From assembly GCA_041485385.1 (NCBI GenBank), contig JBGPJM010000018.1, positions 1 to 42,819 on the forward strand: a DNA stretch of 42,819 nucleotides. Direction: 5' to 3'. This document shows, in pieces, positions 16,469 through 24,761 of the stretch. This DNA is from JBGPJM01 sp041485385. GTDB lineage: Bacteria; Planctomycetota; Phycisphaerae; Phycisphaerales; UBA1924. Each line of letters begins with the position of its first letter. Within the stretch, counting starts at the first letter, position 1. Made by a program: the position numbers and the translations under genes. The notes beneath the pieces are model-generated. The model saw only the letters and a list, made by a program, of their open reading frames with translations, had not been told where the DNA came from and made no database searches.

Positions 16469-16963
16469 CTATGACGACGCTAAGCGCTCGATGTCGTCGG
16501 TGGTGAGGCGGAAGACGGTCCAGTCGGAGAGTGGGGTGGCGCCGAGGGACTTGTAGAAGTCGATGGCGGGGGTGTTCCAGTCGAGGACGGCCCACTCCAT
16601 GCGGCCGCAGTTGCGGGCGCGGGCGATGCGGGCGAGGTCGATGAGGAGGGCCTTGCCGAGGCCCTGGGCGCGGGAAGCGGGGGTGACGTAGAGGTCCTCG
16701 AGGTAGAGGCCGTGGCGGCCGAGCCAGGTGGAGTAGCTCATAAAGAAGAGAGCGAAGCCCTGGGGACTGCCGTTGAGCTCGCCGATGAGGGCTTCGCAGG
16801 TTGGGCCGCGGTCGCCCCCCCACCCCTTGCCGAAGAGGGAGTCGTGGATCATCTCCTCGGTGGCCTTAACGGCGTGGGGCTCGCGCTCGTAGGCGGCGAG
16901 CTCGCGGATGAAGGCGAGGATGGTCGGGACATCGGCCGGGGTGGCGGGGCGGGTGGTTGGCAT
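16469..16963 (-). CDS. GNAT acetyltransferase, SSAT/thialysine-acetyltransferase-like
   Basis: A 164-aa GNAT fold: N-terminal RPATPADVPTILAFIRELAA, a central strand GFALFFMSYSTWLGRHGLYL, then acetyl-CoA-binding LEDLYVTPASRAQGLGKALL (Q/RxxGxG/A, ~104-118), and C-terminal VLDWNTPAIDFYKSLGA. The strand-plus-WLG/YLEDLYV pattern resembles eukaryotic-type spermidine/spermine N1-acetyltransferase and thialysine N-acetyltransferases, so acetylation of a small polyamine or lysine analogue is likely; the substrate is not provable here. It converges with the pRiA4b-like gene and is divergent from the SNF2 gene. Confidence 0.93.
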   Translation of the reverse strand: MPTTRPATPADVPTILAFIRELAAYEREPHAVKATEEMIHDSLFGKGWGGDRGPTCEALIGELNGSPQGFALFFMSYSTWLGRHGLYLEDLYVTPASRAQGLGKALLIDLARIARARNCGRMEWAVLDWNTPAIDFYKSLGATPLSDWTVFRLTTDDIERLASS

Positions 16964-17036
16964 GTCGGATGCGGGATGGGGGATGGAGGATGTCGGATTT
17001 GGGATGGCGGATATGGCGGATGTGGGATGTGAACGC
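16964..17036. repeat. Degenerate GGATG/GGATNTGG short tandem repeat
   Basis: About 70 bp upstream of the acetyltransferase ATG is made of imperfect repeats of GGATG, GGATTTGG and GGATATGG. The similar track at 20571-20606 suggests a lineage-typical intergenic filler. Confidence 0.6.
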
Positions 17037-17176
17037 GGGTGCGACGGTGGACGGTGGACAGTGCTGGAGGATACGGCGGTGTGTATCCGACAGGTTCTCC
17101 ACGAGATCGGGGCGCCCGGATGCGTGAAGAACTGCGGTAAGATCCGATGGGCGGATTGTGGGCGCGGAGGAGATGC

Positions 17177-20100
17177 GTGCTTACGACGGAGTTGACGAGC
17201 TACTTCGGGAAGCGGACCCGGGCCGCGGGGGATGAGTACTTCCGCCTGGGATACGTGCACGGGCTCACGATCGGCGGAGGGCGGATCTGGGCGGCGGTGC
17301 ACGGAACGGAGGATTACGCGGTCGAGGTCGACGTGGAGGTCGACAAGGACTGGTGGGACCTGACGGCGATGTGCACGTGCCCGATGGGGAACAGGGCCGA
17401 GCCGTGCAAGCACCTGTGGGCGGTGCTGCTGGAGGCCGAGAAGAAGGGGCTGGGTGCCCTGGGGCCGCCGCCGTCGGATGTGACCCTGGAGGTCCTGTAC
17501 TCGGATGACGAGCCGATGGTGCTGGTGCCGCCGGTGGTGGGGCGGATCGGCAAGGTGAGCACGGTGGACCTCGCGCGCGAACTGGCGGCGCGCGGGGAGG
17601 GCGGTCCGGGTAGATCGGGCCTCGGCAGCGGTCTCAGCGGCTGGCGCATCGCCCGCCAAACGCAGCCCAAGGCCCCGACCAAGCCGGAGTGGGTGAAACG
17701 GCTGGAATCGGTCTCGACCGGTCATTCGCCGGCGCCCGACGCCGAGCGGGGCGCGGTCACGCCGCTGTACGTGCTGGACCTCGAGGATAGCCGGGTGCGT
17801 GGGACGCCGATCCTGCTCACGAAGAAGGCGGCACCGGCGGGCGGAAAAGGGAAGCCGAAGGAGCTCAAGCTCTTGCGGTCGGTGCTGGCGCGGATGGAGC
17901 GGGCGGAGGATCGCGAGATCTGCGCGATGATCCTCGGGACGGCGCGCGACGACGGCTACAGCTACTCGTACGGCTATGAGTCATCGGAGGACAGTTCCGG
18001 GCGGTCGGCGCGCTGGCGGGTCTCGGGGGCAATGCTGGAGGAGCTGCTGCCGCGGATGAGCAGGACGGGCCGGCTCTATGGGCGCGACGGCCGGGACGCG
18101 GCGCTGGTGCCGCTGGGCATGGACGAGGGGGGCGAGTGGGAGCTGGCGCTGGCGGTAACGCCGGCGCAGAAGAACGGCAGCAACACGCTGTCGCTGGTGG
18201 TGCGTCGCGGGGACGAGCGGCGGCCGGTCTCGGAGTTCGGGCTGCTGATCGACGGCGAGCCCGGGTGGTGCGTGCGCGGCGGCGTGGTGGCGCGGCTGCG
18301 ATCGCACGGGTGCTCGAACTGGGTCTCGGCGTCGCGGGACTTTGCGCCGGTGAGGGTTCGAACGGACGAGTTGCCGCGGCTGGCGGTGGAGCTGGGGCGG
18401 AAGGGCGTGTTCCCACCGCTGGAGCTGCCGGCGGGGTGCGGGGTGGAGGAGGCGGGGGTGTCGCCGGTGGGCCGGCTGCTGCTGCGCGAGGAGCGGCGGG
18501 AGGTGATGTCGCCCGCCACCGTGAGCGCGGACGTGGAGTTTCAGTACGGGGATCGGGGTGTGCCGCAGGAGAGCACGCAGCGCTGCCTGGTGAGCGCGGA
18601 CGGCGCACGGATCGTGCGCCGGGAGGCGGCGGCGGAGGGCGCGCTGCTGGCGCGGCTGGAGGAGCTGGGCGCGAGGCGGTCGTCGTACGCCTCGTGGTAC
18701 TCGATCCGGATGAACAGGTTCGCCGGGCTGGTGGGGACACTGCTGGAGGAAGGGTGGATCGTGCTGGGGGGCAAGAACCTGTACCGCTCGCCCGGGGCAG
18801 TGAACGTGAGCGTCGCGTCGGGGATCGATTGGTTCGAGCTGGGGGGCAAGGTGCAGTTCGGCGACCAGGAGGCGCGGCTGCCGGAACTTCTGGCGGCGGT
18901 GAAAAAGGGCGAGCAGTTCGTGCGCCTTGGGGATGGGTCGCTGGGGATGCTGCCGGAGAAGTGGCTGCAGCGGCACGGGTCGTGGCTGGCGCTGGGGGAG
19001 GTCGAGAAGGGGACGGTGAGGTTCGCGAAGACGCAGATCGGGCTGATCGATGCGCTGCTGGCGGAGATGCCGGAGGCGACATGCGATGCGCAGATCAGCG
19101 CGGCGCGACAGAGGTTGCGAACGTTCGAGGGGATCCGGGCGCTGCCGGAGCCGGTGGGGTTCGAGGGGCGGTTGCGGGAGTATCAGCGGGAGGGACTGGG
19201 GTGGCTGCGGTTCCTTGGGGAGTTCGGGTTCGGCGGGTGCCTGGCGGACGACATGGGGCTGGGGAAGACGGTGCAGTTGCTTGCGCACATCCTGGAGTGG
19301 CGAGGCCAGGGGAACGGGGCGGCCGGGCCGTGGCTGGTTGCGGCACCGAAGTCTCTGGTGTTCAACTGGGAGCGGGAGGCGGGGCGGTTCGCGCCGTCGC
19401 TTCGGGTCGTGCGGTACACGGGGACGGAGCGGGCGAAGATCCGGGACGCGATGGCGGGCACGGACCTGGTGCTGACAACCTACGGGACGCTGAGGAAGGA
19501 CATCGAGCACCTGCGACAGGTGGAGTTTGCGGGGGTGGTGCTGGACGAGGCGCAGGCGATCAAGAACGCGGGGTCGCTGAACGCGAAGGCGGCCCGGCTG
19601 CTGCGCGGGCGGCGGCGGATCGCGATGACGGGGACGCCGGTCGAGAACCACCTGGGCGACCTGTGGTCGATCTTCGAGTTCCTCAACCCGGGGATGCTCG
19701 GGAGCACGGCGGCGTTCAAGGCGGCGTTCGGGGCCGGTGGGGAGGAGAACGGGAAGGCGTCGCTGCCGCTCTTGGCGCGGGCGGTGCGCCCATTCATCCT
19801 GCGCCGGACGAAGGAGAAGGTCGCGCCGGAGCTGCCGGCGCGGACGGAGAAGACGATCGGGTGCGAGCTGGGCCCGAAGCAGCGGGCGCTGTACGACGAA
19901 CTGCGCGACCACTACCGGCGGAGCCTGCTTGAGCGGGTCGAGCGGTCGGGGTTGGCGAGGAACAAGATCCACGTGCTGGAGGCGCTCCTGCGGCTGCGGC
20001 AGGCGGCGTGCCACCCGGGGCTGATCGACGAGGCCAAGCGCGGGATGGAGTCGGCGAAGCTGGATTCGCTGGTGGCGATGGTGGAGGAGATGATCGAGGG

Positions 20101-20563
20101 GGGGCACAAGGGGCTGGTGTTCTCGCAGTTCACGTCGATGCTCTCGATCGTGCGCGGGGCGCTGGCGGAGAGGGGTGTGGTGCATGAGTATCTGGACGGA
20201 TCGACGCCGGAACGGGCGCGGGCCAAGGCGGTGGACCGGTTCCAGGGGGACAAGGACTGCCCGCTGTTCCTGATCAGCCTGAAGGCGGGCGGGTTCGGGC
20301 TGAACCTGACGGCGGCGGACTACGTGTTCATCCTGGACCCGTGGTGGAACCCGGCGGTGGAGGCGCAGGCGATCGACCGGGCGCACCGGATCGGACAGGA
20401 GAAGAAGGTGATCGCGTACCGGCTGATCGCGAAGGAGACTGTGGAGTCGCGGATCCTGGAGCTGCAGGAGAGCAAGCGGGCGCTGGCCGAGGCGATCGTG
20501 GGCGAACAGGAGAGCGTGATCCGGAGTTTGACGCGGGAGGATCTGGCGGCGCTGCTGTCGTGA
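17177..20563 (+). CDS. SWIM-domain SNF2 family DNA-dependent ATPase/helicase
   Basis: This ~1128-aa protein starts with a SWIM zinc finger (CTCPMGNRAEPCKHLWA, ~65-80). A long central region follows, then the SNF2 motor: Walker A DDMGLGKT (~688), DEAQAIKN (~789), TGTPVENHLGDLWSI (~815), helicase C with VFSQFTSML, YLDGSTPERA, and WWNPAVEAQAIDRAHRIGQ. Such proteins translocate on DNA and remodel nucleoprotein. The start GTG at 17177 is chosen because GGAGGAG lies at 17166-17172; an ATG at 17147 has no comparable site. The gene sits between the topoisomerase VI subunits. Confidence 0.94.
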   Translation: MLTTELTSYFGKRTRAAGDEYFRLGYVHGLTIGGGRIWAAVHGTEDYAVEVDVEVDKDWWDLTAMCTCPMGNRAEPCKHLWAVLLEAEKKGLGALGPPPSDVTLEVLYSDDEPMVLVPPVVGRIGKVSTVDLARELAARGEGGPGRSGLGSGLSGWRIARQTQPKAPTKPEWVKRLESVSTGHSPAPDAERGAVTPLYVLDLEDSRVRGTPILLTKKAAPAGGKGKPKELKLLRSVLARMERAEDREICAMILGTARDDGYSYSYGYESSEDSSGRSARWRVSGAMLEELLPRMSRTGRLYGRDGRDAALVPLGMDEGGEWELALAVTPAQKNGSNTLSLVVRRGDERRPVSEFGLLIDGEPGWCVRGGVVARLRSHGCSNWVSASRDFAPVRVRTDELPRLAVELGRKGVFPPLELPAGCGVEEAGVSPVGRLLLREERREVMSPATVSADVEFQYGDRGVPQESTQRCLVSADGARIVRREAAAEGALLARLEELGARRSSYASWYSIRMNRFAGLVGTLLEEGWIVLGGKNLYRSPGAVNVSVASGIDWFELGGKVQFGDQEARLPELLAAVKKGEQFVRLGDGSLGMLPEKWLQRHGSWLALGEVEKGTVRFAKTQIGLIDALLAEMPEATCDAQISAARQRLRTFEGIRALPEPVGFEGRLREYQREGLGWLRFLGEFGFGGCLADDMGLGKTVQLLAHILEWRGQGNGAAGPWLVAAPKSLVFNWEREAGRFAPSLRVVRYTGTERAKIRDAMAGTDLVLTTYGTLRKDIEHLRQVEFAGVVLDEAQAIKNAGSLNAKAARLLRGRRRIAMTGTPVENHLGDLWSIFEFLNPGMLGSTAAFKAAFGAGGEENGKASLPLLARAVRPFILRRTKEKVAPELPARTEKTIGCELGPKQRALYDELRDHYRRSLLERVERSGLARNKIHVLEALLRLRQAACHPGLIDEAKRGMESAKLDSLVAMVEEMIEGGHKGLVFSQFTSMLSIVRGALAERGVVHEYLDGSTPERARAKAVDRFQGDKDCPLFLISLKAGGFGLNLTAADYVFILDPWWNPAVEAQAIDRAHRIGQEKKVIAYRLIAKETVESRILELQESKRALAEAIVGEQESVIRSLTREDLAALLS

Positions 20564-20570
20564 TATTCGA

Positions 20571-20606
20571 TTTTGGATCTCTGGATTTTGGACTTTGGAC
20601 TTGGCA
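20571..20606. repeat. Short tandem repeat of GATTTTGGA-type units
   Basis: GATTTTGGA, then GGATTTTGGACTTTGGACTT: AT-rich tandem units directly after the SNF2 stop, in an otherwise very GC-rich region. Confidence 0.6.
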
Positions 20607-20718
20607 CTCTTGATGGCTGAGCTTGCGATCATCACTCCCCCTGATCGGCCGGCGTCTCGGCGCTCGTGGCGCGCGGGCTAGCGGGGCGCTGCCTCTTTCC
20701 TGGCGCTGCGGCCGTCCG

Positions 20719-20736
20719 CCTGAGCTTGCGCTCAGG
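20719..20736 (+). other. Perfect hairpin in the SNF2-top6A intergenic region
   Basis: CCTGAGC, loop TTGC, GCTCAGG: a perfect 7-bp stem. No T-tract follows, so it is not a clear intrinsic terminator; a role in the top6A leader is possible. Confidence 0.45.
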
Positions 20737-20812
20737 GCTCTCTCGGATCGCAGAGCCGGGTCAGCGGCACGTACCGTACACTTTGGCCTAATCGGCAACG
20801 GAGTGCCTCAAC

Positions 20813-21955
20813 ATGGCGAAGAAGAGTGGTGCGGGCGCGAGGGCGGGGGTGAGCAAGCGGATCAGGGAGCGGGACAGGGCGACGGTGGGGAAGCTGGTGG
20901 GGCTGGCGGACAAGGTGTCGAAGTCGGCGATGGCGGGGCGGGAGCCGCGGGTAGAGATCCCCAGCCGCACGCGGACGAACACGATCTGGAACAAGTCGCG
21001 GGGGATCCTGGAGATGGGAAGCGGCTCGACGGAGCGGGAGCTGTTCAACCTGAACCAGGCGAAGCAGTTCATGCAGACGATGCTGCACGCCAGCACGATC
21101 AAGGACCTGATCGGGCAGGATAAGACGTCGAGCCTTCGGGGGGTGTTCTACAAGGCCAAGCACACGGTGGCGGGGACGAAGGAGAACACGTTCGACACGC
21201 AGGACGAGAGCGACCCGATCCTGGAGGACCTGGAGGTGTCGCTGGGGGCGCTGCGGGAGGAGCTGCACATCTTCGCGGAGAACCGCGGGGCGATGGTGGG
21301 GAACATCACGGTGGTGGACAAGGGGGACGAGATCGACTGCCGGCGGATGGGGAGCGGCGGGTACGCGATCCCGTCGATCGTCGAGCCGGACGTGATCCAG
21401 TTCAAGAAGTGCGATGCGGGGTTCGTGCTGCACGTGGAGAAGGGGACGGTGTGGAACCGGTTCAACGAGGACCGGTTCTGGGAGGAGAACAACTGTGTTT
21501 TGACGCACGGGGCGGGGCAGCCGCCGCGGGGGGTGAGGAGGCTGCTGCAGCGGTTCAACCAGGAGCTGAAGCTGCCGATCATCTGTCTTCTGGATTGCGA
21601 CCCGTGGGGGCACTACATCTACAGCGTGATCAAGCAGGGGTCGATCTCGCTGGCGTTCGAGTCGACGCGGCTGGCGATCCCGGAGGCGAGGTTCCTGGGG
21701 ATCCGGGCGAAGGACTACGTGGCGTGCGAGCTGCCGGAGGCGGTGAAGATCGACCTGAGCGAGAACGACATCAAGCGGGCCAACGAGATCCTGGCGTACC
21801 CGTGGTTCGACAACCGGGACTGGAAGAAGGAGATCGGGCTGCTGCTGAAGAACGGGTTCAAGATGGAGGTGGAGTCGCTGATCACGAAGGACATTTCGTA
21901 TGTGACGGAGGAGTATGTGCCGGCGAGGTTGAAGGCGGAGGATTGGTTGGATTGA
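20813..21955 (+). CDS. top6A: DNA topoisomerase VI subunit A (Spo11-like)
   Basis: This is the DNA-cleaving subunit of topoisomerase VI. The winged-helix 5Y-CAP domain holds the catalytic tyrosine Y113 in SLRGVFYKAKHT. The Toprim fold follows, with the metal ligands E209 (LHVEKGTVWNRF) and the DxD pair D261/D263 (CLLDCDPWGHYIY). At 380 aa it is the normal size for the family. The N-terminal ~45 residues are basic. The start ATG at 20813 follows a 249-bp intergenic region. Its last 64 bp are duplicated downstream (22614-22676). Confidence 0.97.
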   Translation: MAKKSGAGARAGVSKRIRERDRATVGKLVGLADKVSKSAMAGREPRVEIPSRTRTNTIWNKSRGILEMGSGSTERELFNLNQAKQFMQTMLHASTIKDLIGQDKTSSLRGVFYKAKHTVAGTKENTFDTQDESDPILEDLEVSLGALREELHIFAENRGAMVGNITVVDKGDEIDCRRMGSGGYAIPSIVEPDVIQFKKCDAGFVLHVEKGTVWNRFNEDRFWEENNCVLTHGAGQPPRGVRRLLQRFNQELKLPIICLLDCDPWGHYIYSVIKQGSISLAFESTRLAIPEARFLGIRAKDYVACELPEAVKIDLSENDIKRANEILAYPWFDNRDWKKEIGLLLKNGFKMEVESLITKDISYVTEEYVPARLKAEDWLD

Positions 21956-21956
21956 G
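21893..21956 (+). repeat. top6A 3'-end direct repeat, copy 1
   Basis: The last 64 bp of top6A (from ATTTCGTATGTGACGGAGGA through GGTTGGATTGAG). It is matched at about 60 of 64 positions, with one single-base gap, by 22614-22676. Confidence 0.9.
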
Positions 21957-21969
21957 AGGGAGGCCGTGA

Positions 21970-22575
21970 ATGGGTGCAGTACCCCCCGATGAGTTCGGCA
22001 GGGCCAGACCCGGTCGATTCACATGGGAACTTGCCGCGACGATCCCTGCGTTTGACGGGCTCGGCACCGAGAAGCTGCGGCGGGGCATCAACCGAGACGG
22101 GCGGGTGCCGCGCGGGATGTTCTCCGTGTCGATGAAGGCCGATCCGGGACGCCCCATCCCCGGGTCGTTTGCTGCTTCCTTTGCGTTTTTTCGAACACGG
22201 GAAGTCGCTATCTGCCGGAACGTGCTGCAGGGGGTGCTCAAGCACTACTTGCACGTTCGCGACGATATTCGCGAGAGCGTTGACCCAGAGTTCGCAGACG
22301 AAATCGCGCCGGTGGTTCGAGGGCTCGATGACCTCAGGCCGCTGCTCGCTTTCAACTCCGTCTACGTGCACCCGGCTGGCGGCGGCAAGGCGGATCTGGG
22401 CTTCGGCCTCGAATGCGCGTGGGAAGAGGAGCACGGGTTGGGCGTTCGGGTATGGGGCGATGAGGTAGTGCTTGTCGGGCATCAGAGCGATGCGATCGAG
22501 GGGCGCGGGCACACGGAATGGGCACTGAAGAACATGGGTGATGGAATGGGTGGGGCGGCCGGAGCCAAGAGATAA
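21970..22575 (+). CDS. Unknown 201-aa protein, possibly DUF6985-like
   Basis: No membrane segment or enzyme motif is seen. The N-terminus (MGAVPPDEFGRARPGRFTWE) looks soluble. The centre is helical (NVLQGVLKHYLHVRDDIRES), and the C-terminal third has LGFGLECAWEEEHGLGVRVW, then DEVVLVGHQSDAI, a pattern reminiscent of DUF6985-type proteins (tentative). It lies 14 bp after top6A and is bracketed by a duplicated top6A 3' end, which suggests that the segment was inserted. Codon usage is less G-rich than in top6A. Confidence 0.7.
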   Translation: MGAVPPDEFGRARPGRFTWELAATIPAFDGLGTEKLRRGINRDGRVPRGMFSVSMKADPGRPIPGSFAASFAFFRTREVAICRNVLQGVLKHYLHVRDDIRESVDPEFADEIAPVVRGLDDLRPLLAFNSVYVHPAGGGKADLGFGLECAWEEEHGLGVRVWGDEVVLVGHQSDAIEGRGHTEWALKNMGDGMGGAAGAKR

Positions 22576-22613
22576 GGGATTGCGGCCGAGACGATCGGCG
22601 ACACGTCGAGGGG

Positions 22614-22676
22614 ATTTCGTATGTGACGGAGGAGTATGAGCCGGCGAGGCTGAAGCGGAGGACTGGTTGGATTGAG
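22614..22676 (+). repeat. top6A 3'-end direct repeat, copy 2 (degenerate)
   Basis: A 63-bp near copy of the last 64 bp of top6A with three substitutions and a one-base deletion. The deletion would shift the frame, so the copy does not code for a Top6A tail. It lies just upstream of the zeta-toxin-like gene. Confidence 0.9.
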
Positions 22677-22719
22677 GGCAGGGGCCTTGGGCCTTGGTGG
22701 GCGCGGGGAGCGGGTACCG

Positions 22720-23350
22720 ATGAAGACGCTTGAGCGGCCCATCAACGTCGTGATCGGCGGCCCCAACGGTGCGGGGAAGACGACAATCTCGCGGGCGGTG
22801 CTTGCGGAGACTCTGGGAATCACCGAGTTCGTCAGCGCGGATACGCTCGCGGCCGGGTTGTCGGGGTTCGATCCGGAACGGGCGGCGATGGCGGCGGGGC
22901 GGATCATGCTGGCGAGGCTGCGCGAGCTCGCCGCGAATCGGGAGAGCTTCGCGTTCGAATCGACGCTCGCAAGCCGAACGTTTGCGCCGTGGCTCATGGG
23001 TTTGAGAGAGCAGGGCTTTGAGGTGCACGTGCTCTACGTCTGGCTGCGGACGCCGGAGCTGGGGGTCCGGCGGGTGAAGGCGCGGCTACGAAGGGGCGGT
23101 CACGGGATCCCGGAAGACGTGGTCCGGCAGCGGTACGGTCGATCGGGTGATGAACCTCTGGCGGCTGTACGCACCGCTGGCCGAAACGTGGAGGGTGTAC
23201 GGCAACTCGGGGAGCGAGCTGCGGCTCGTCGCGCACGGCGGGCCCGGGTGGGAGGGCTCGCCAACAATCCTCGACGGAGGAGCGTTCGCCAAGATCAAGG
23301 AGCTGGCAGATGCGGGCGAAGCGAGTGCCGAAGGGAGTGAATCCGTGTGA
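22720..23350 (+). pseudogene. Zeta-toxin-family ATPase, frameshifted
   Basis: From the ATG at 22720 (GGGGAG upstream), the frame encodes a P-loop kinase with GGPNGAGKTT at ~13-22, DTLAAGLSGFDPERAA, then FESTLASRTF, and RRGGHGIPEDVVRQRYGRS. At 23145-23147 (GGG) the frame breaks. The family-like continuation MNLWRLYAPLAETWRVYGN lies in the +2 frame to a stop at 23350. Removing one G restores a single ~209-aa product. Zeta-type toxins phosphorylate UDP-N-acetylglucosamine; chromosomal relatives like this may have other substrates. It is either a real pseudogene or a sequencing error in a G run. Confidence 0.85.
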
Positions 23351-23477
23351 GTTGCTCCGCGATGGGCGCACGGTGGATGCCGCGGCGCGACGGGCGGTTC
23401 GTGAGGCTGTGGCGGGCCAGAGAGCGGCGAAGCCACGGACCAAGGCAAAGGGGGCGCGGTCGGGCAGGGCCGCTTGA
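23310..23477 (+). CDS. Small basic protein overlapping the zeta-like gene
   Basis: This 55-aa ORF starts inside the end of the zeta-like gene (41-bp overlap) and begins MRAKRVPKGVNPCELLRDG. Its core VDAAARRAVREAV is followed by a Lys/Arg-rich tail. The same DAAARRAV core occurs in the small protein at 24762-24932. The overlap and operon position would fit a toxin partner, but no antitoxin family is recognised. Confidence 0.55.
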   Translation: MRAKRVPKGVNPCELLRDGRTVDAAARRAVREAVAGQRAAKPRTKAKGARSGRAA

Positions 23478-23533
23478 GCGTCGCTCAGGACACCAACCCG
23501 CGGACGGGTTGGTGGCACGGTGAGGAGCGAACG

Positions 23534-24040
23534 ATGCCCGCCAGATGGAAACAGGGGTTTGCGGGAGCGGTGATCGTGATGGCGGGGTGTGCGGGGCGGC
23601 CGGAGGCTGAGGTTGGGGCGCCGGTCGCCGCTGCGGAGAGTCCTCCGAGTGTGGTTCGTGACGTGAAGAGGGCGCCGGACGCACCGGCGCCGGGGGTGGT
23701 GCGTCGCATTGACCTCGGTCCCCGCTTGTTCGAGCCGGGGTCGGCGACGCTTGCGAAGGGGGCCACGGAGACCATCAGCGCGAGGCTGGCGGGGGTGGCC
23801 GCGGGATCGAGGCTGGTGGTCGAGGTGTTCGCCGATTGGCGGGGACGTGCGAGATGGCACCAGAATGCCGAGCGGGCGGCGCGATTGAGCCAACTCCGCG
23901 CCGAGGCGCTGGGGGAGTATCTGACGTTCCTGGGCTACGACGTCGTTCAGACGACCGGACGTGGCGTTGATGAGGTGGACGGCGGGTGGGCGGACAGGCG
24001 GGCGGAAGTCGTGGTTGTCGGCGGACCGCTGTTGTGGTGA
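23534..24040 (+). CDS. OmpA-like domain lipoprotein
   Basis: MPARWKQGFAGAVIVMAGC is a signal peptide with lipobox MAGC. Residues ~20-60 form a Pro/Ala linker. Residues ~65-165 form an OmpA-like peptidoglycan-associating domain, with LFEPGSATLAKGATETISAR, then VEVFADWRG, RLSQLRAEALGEYLTFLG and a final DRRAEVVV where the family has NRRVEI. The protein has 168 aa. The start has GAGGAG upstream and sits 56 nt after the small basic ORF. It would tether the envelope to peptidoglycan, although the canonical Asp of the binding loop is not certain. Confidence 0.85.
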   Translation: MPARWKQGFAGAVIVMAGCAGRPEAEVGAPVAAAESPPSVVRDVKRAPDAPAPGVVRRIDLGPRLFEPGSATLAKGATETISARLAGVAAGSRLVVEVFADWRGRARWHQNAERAARLSQLRAEALGEYLTFLGYDVVQTTGRGVDEVDGGWADRRAEVVVVGGPLLW

Positions 24041-24089
24041 GGGATGACGGGCGTCAGGCGTTCAGCAATCGCATTGGAGCGTGTAGAAC

Positions 24090-24614
24090 ATGGCGAAGTG
24101 GAAACTGGCGAAGGGGACGACGTGGCGGATGAAGCTGGAGGGGGCGCATCCGAGCCATGGGAAGGTCGTGGAGATTCCGGAGCGGATGAGGGGGCGGATG
24201 GGCGGGGCGGGGACGATGGTGATCCCGCGGCCGCTGGATATTGATGCGATGGTGCGGGGGCTGAGGAAGGCGCGGGTGGTGACGTTGTCGGGGTTGCGGG
24301 AGAGGCTGGCCGCGGATTCGGGGGTGGATCGGGCGTGCCCGCTCACGACGGGGATCTTCATGAGGTTCGTGGCGGAGGCGGCGGAGGAGGACCGGCGGGC
24401 GGGAAAGAAGCGGATCACGCCGTACTGGCGGGTGGTGCTGGACGACGGCTCGATGAACGGGAAGTTCCCGGGCGGGGTGGGGGCGCAGGCGGCGAAGCTG
24501 CGCGCGGAGGGGATACGGCTGGTGCGCGGGCGCGGGAAGAAGGGGCCGGTGGTGGAGGGGATCGGGAATCGCGAGCGCGGTCGGCTCGCGGGCGCTAAGG
24601 CTCGGAGGGGTTGA
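24090..24614 (+). CDS. MGMT-family (alkyltransferase-like) protein
   Basis: This 174-aa protein has MAKWKLAKGTTWRMKLEGAH at the start. The core LTTGIFMRFVAEAAEEDRRA is followed by KRITPYWRVVLDDGSMNGKF, matching O6-methylguanine-DNA methyltransferase-related proteins. In the active-site position (PCHRV in true enzymes) it reads PYWRVV, so the acceptor cysteine is missing. As in alkyltransferase-like proteins, DNA-lesion binding without repair is the likely role (inference). Confidence 0.85.
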   Translation: MAKWKLAKGTTWRMKLEGAHPSHGKVVEIPERMRGRMGGAGTMVIPRPLDIDAMVRGLRKARVVTLSGLRERLAADSGVDRACPLTTGIFMRFVAEAAEEDRRAGKKRITPYWRVVLDDGSMNGKFPGGVGAQAAKLRAEGIRLVRGRGKKGPVVEGIGNRERGRLAGAKARRG

Positions 24615-24761
24615 TGGCGGGCGTGCCTGCGCTCTGCGTCGACCTCTTCGATCGTCCTATCCTCACGAGACGCCACATCGGCCGCGCAGCGCGAGTCCGG
24701 ACCGGGAGCGGCCGCGTCGTTGTTGATGAGGGGGTATTCCGGACACCTGAGGAGACAACCC

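Noticed and set aside
17981..20635. Long minus-strand open frame (884 codons) across the SNF2 gene
   Set aside because: It is a shadow of the real + strand SNF2 gene caused by high GC at the third codon position; its translation is Arg/Pro/Leu-rich with no domain.
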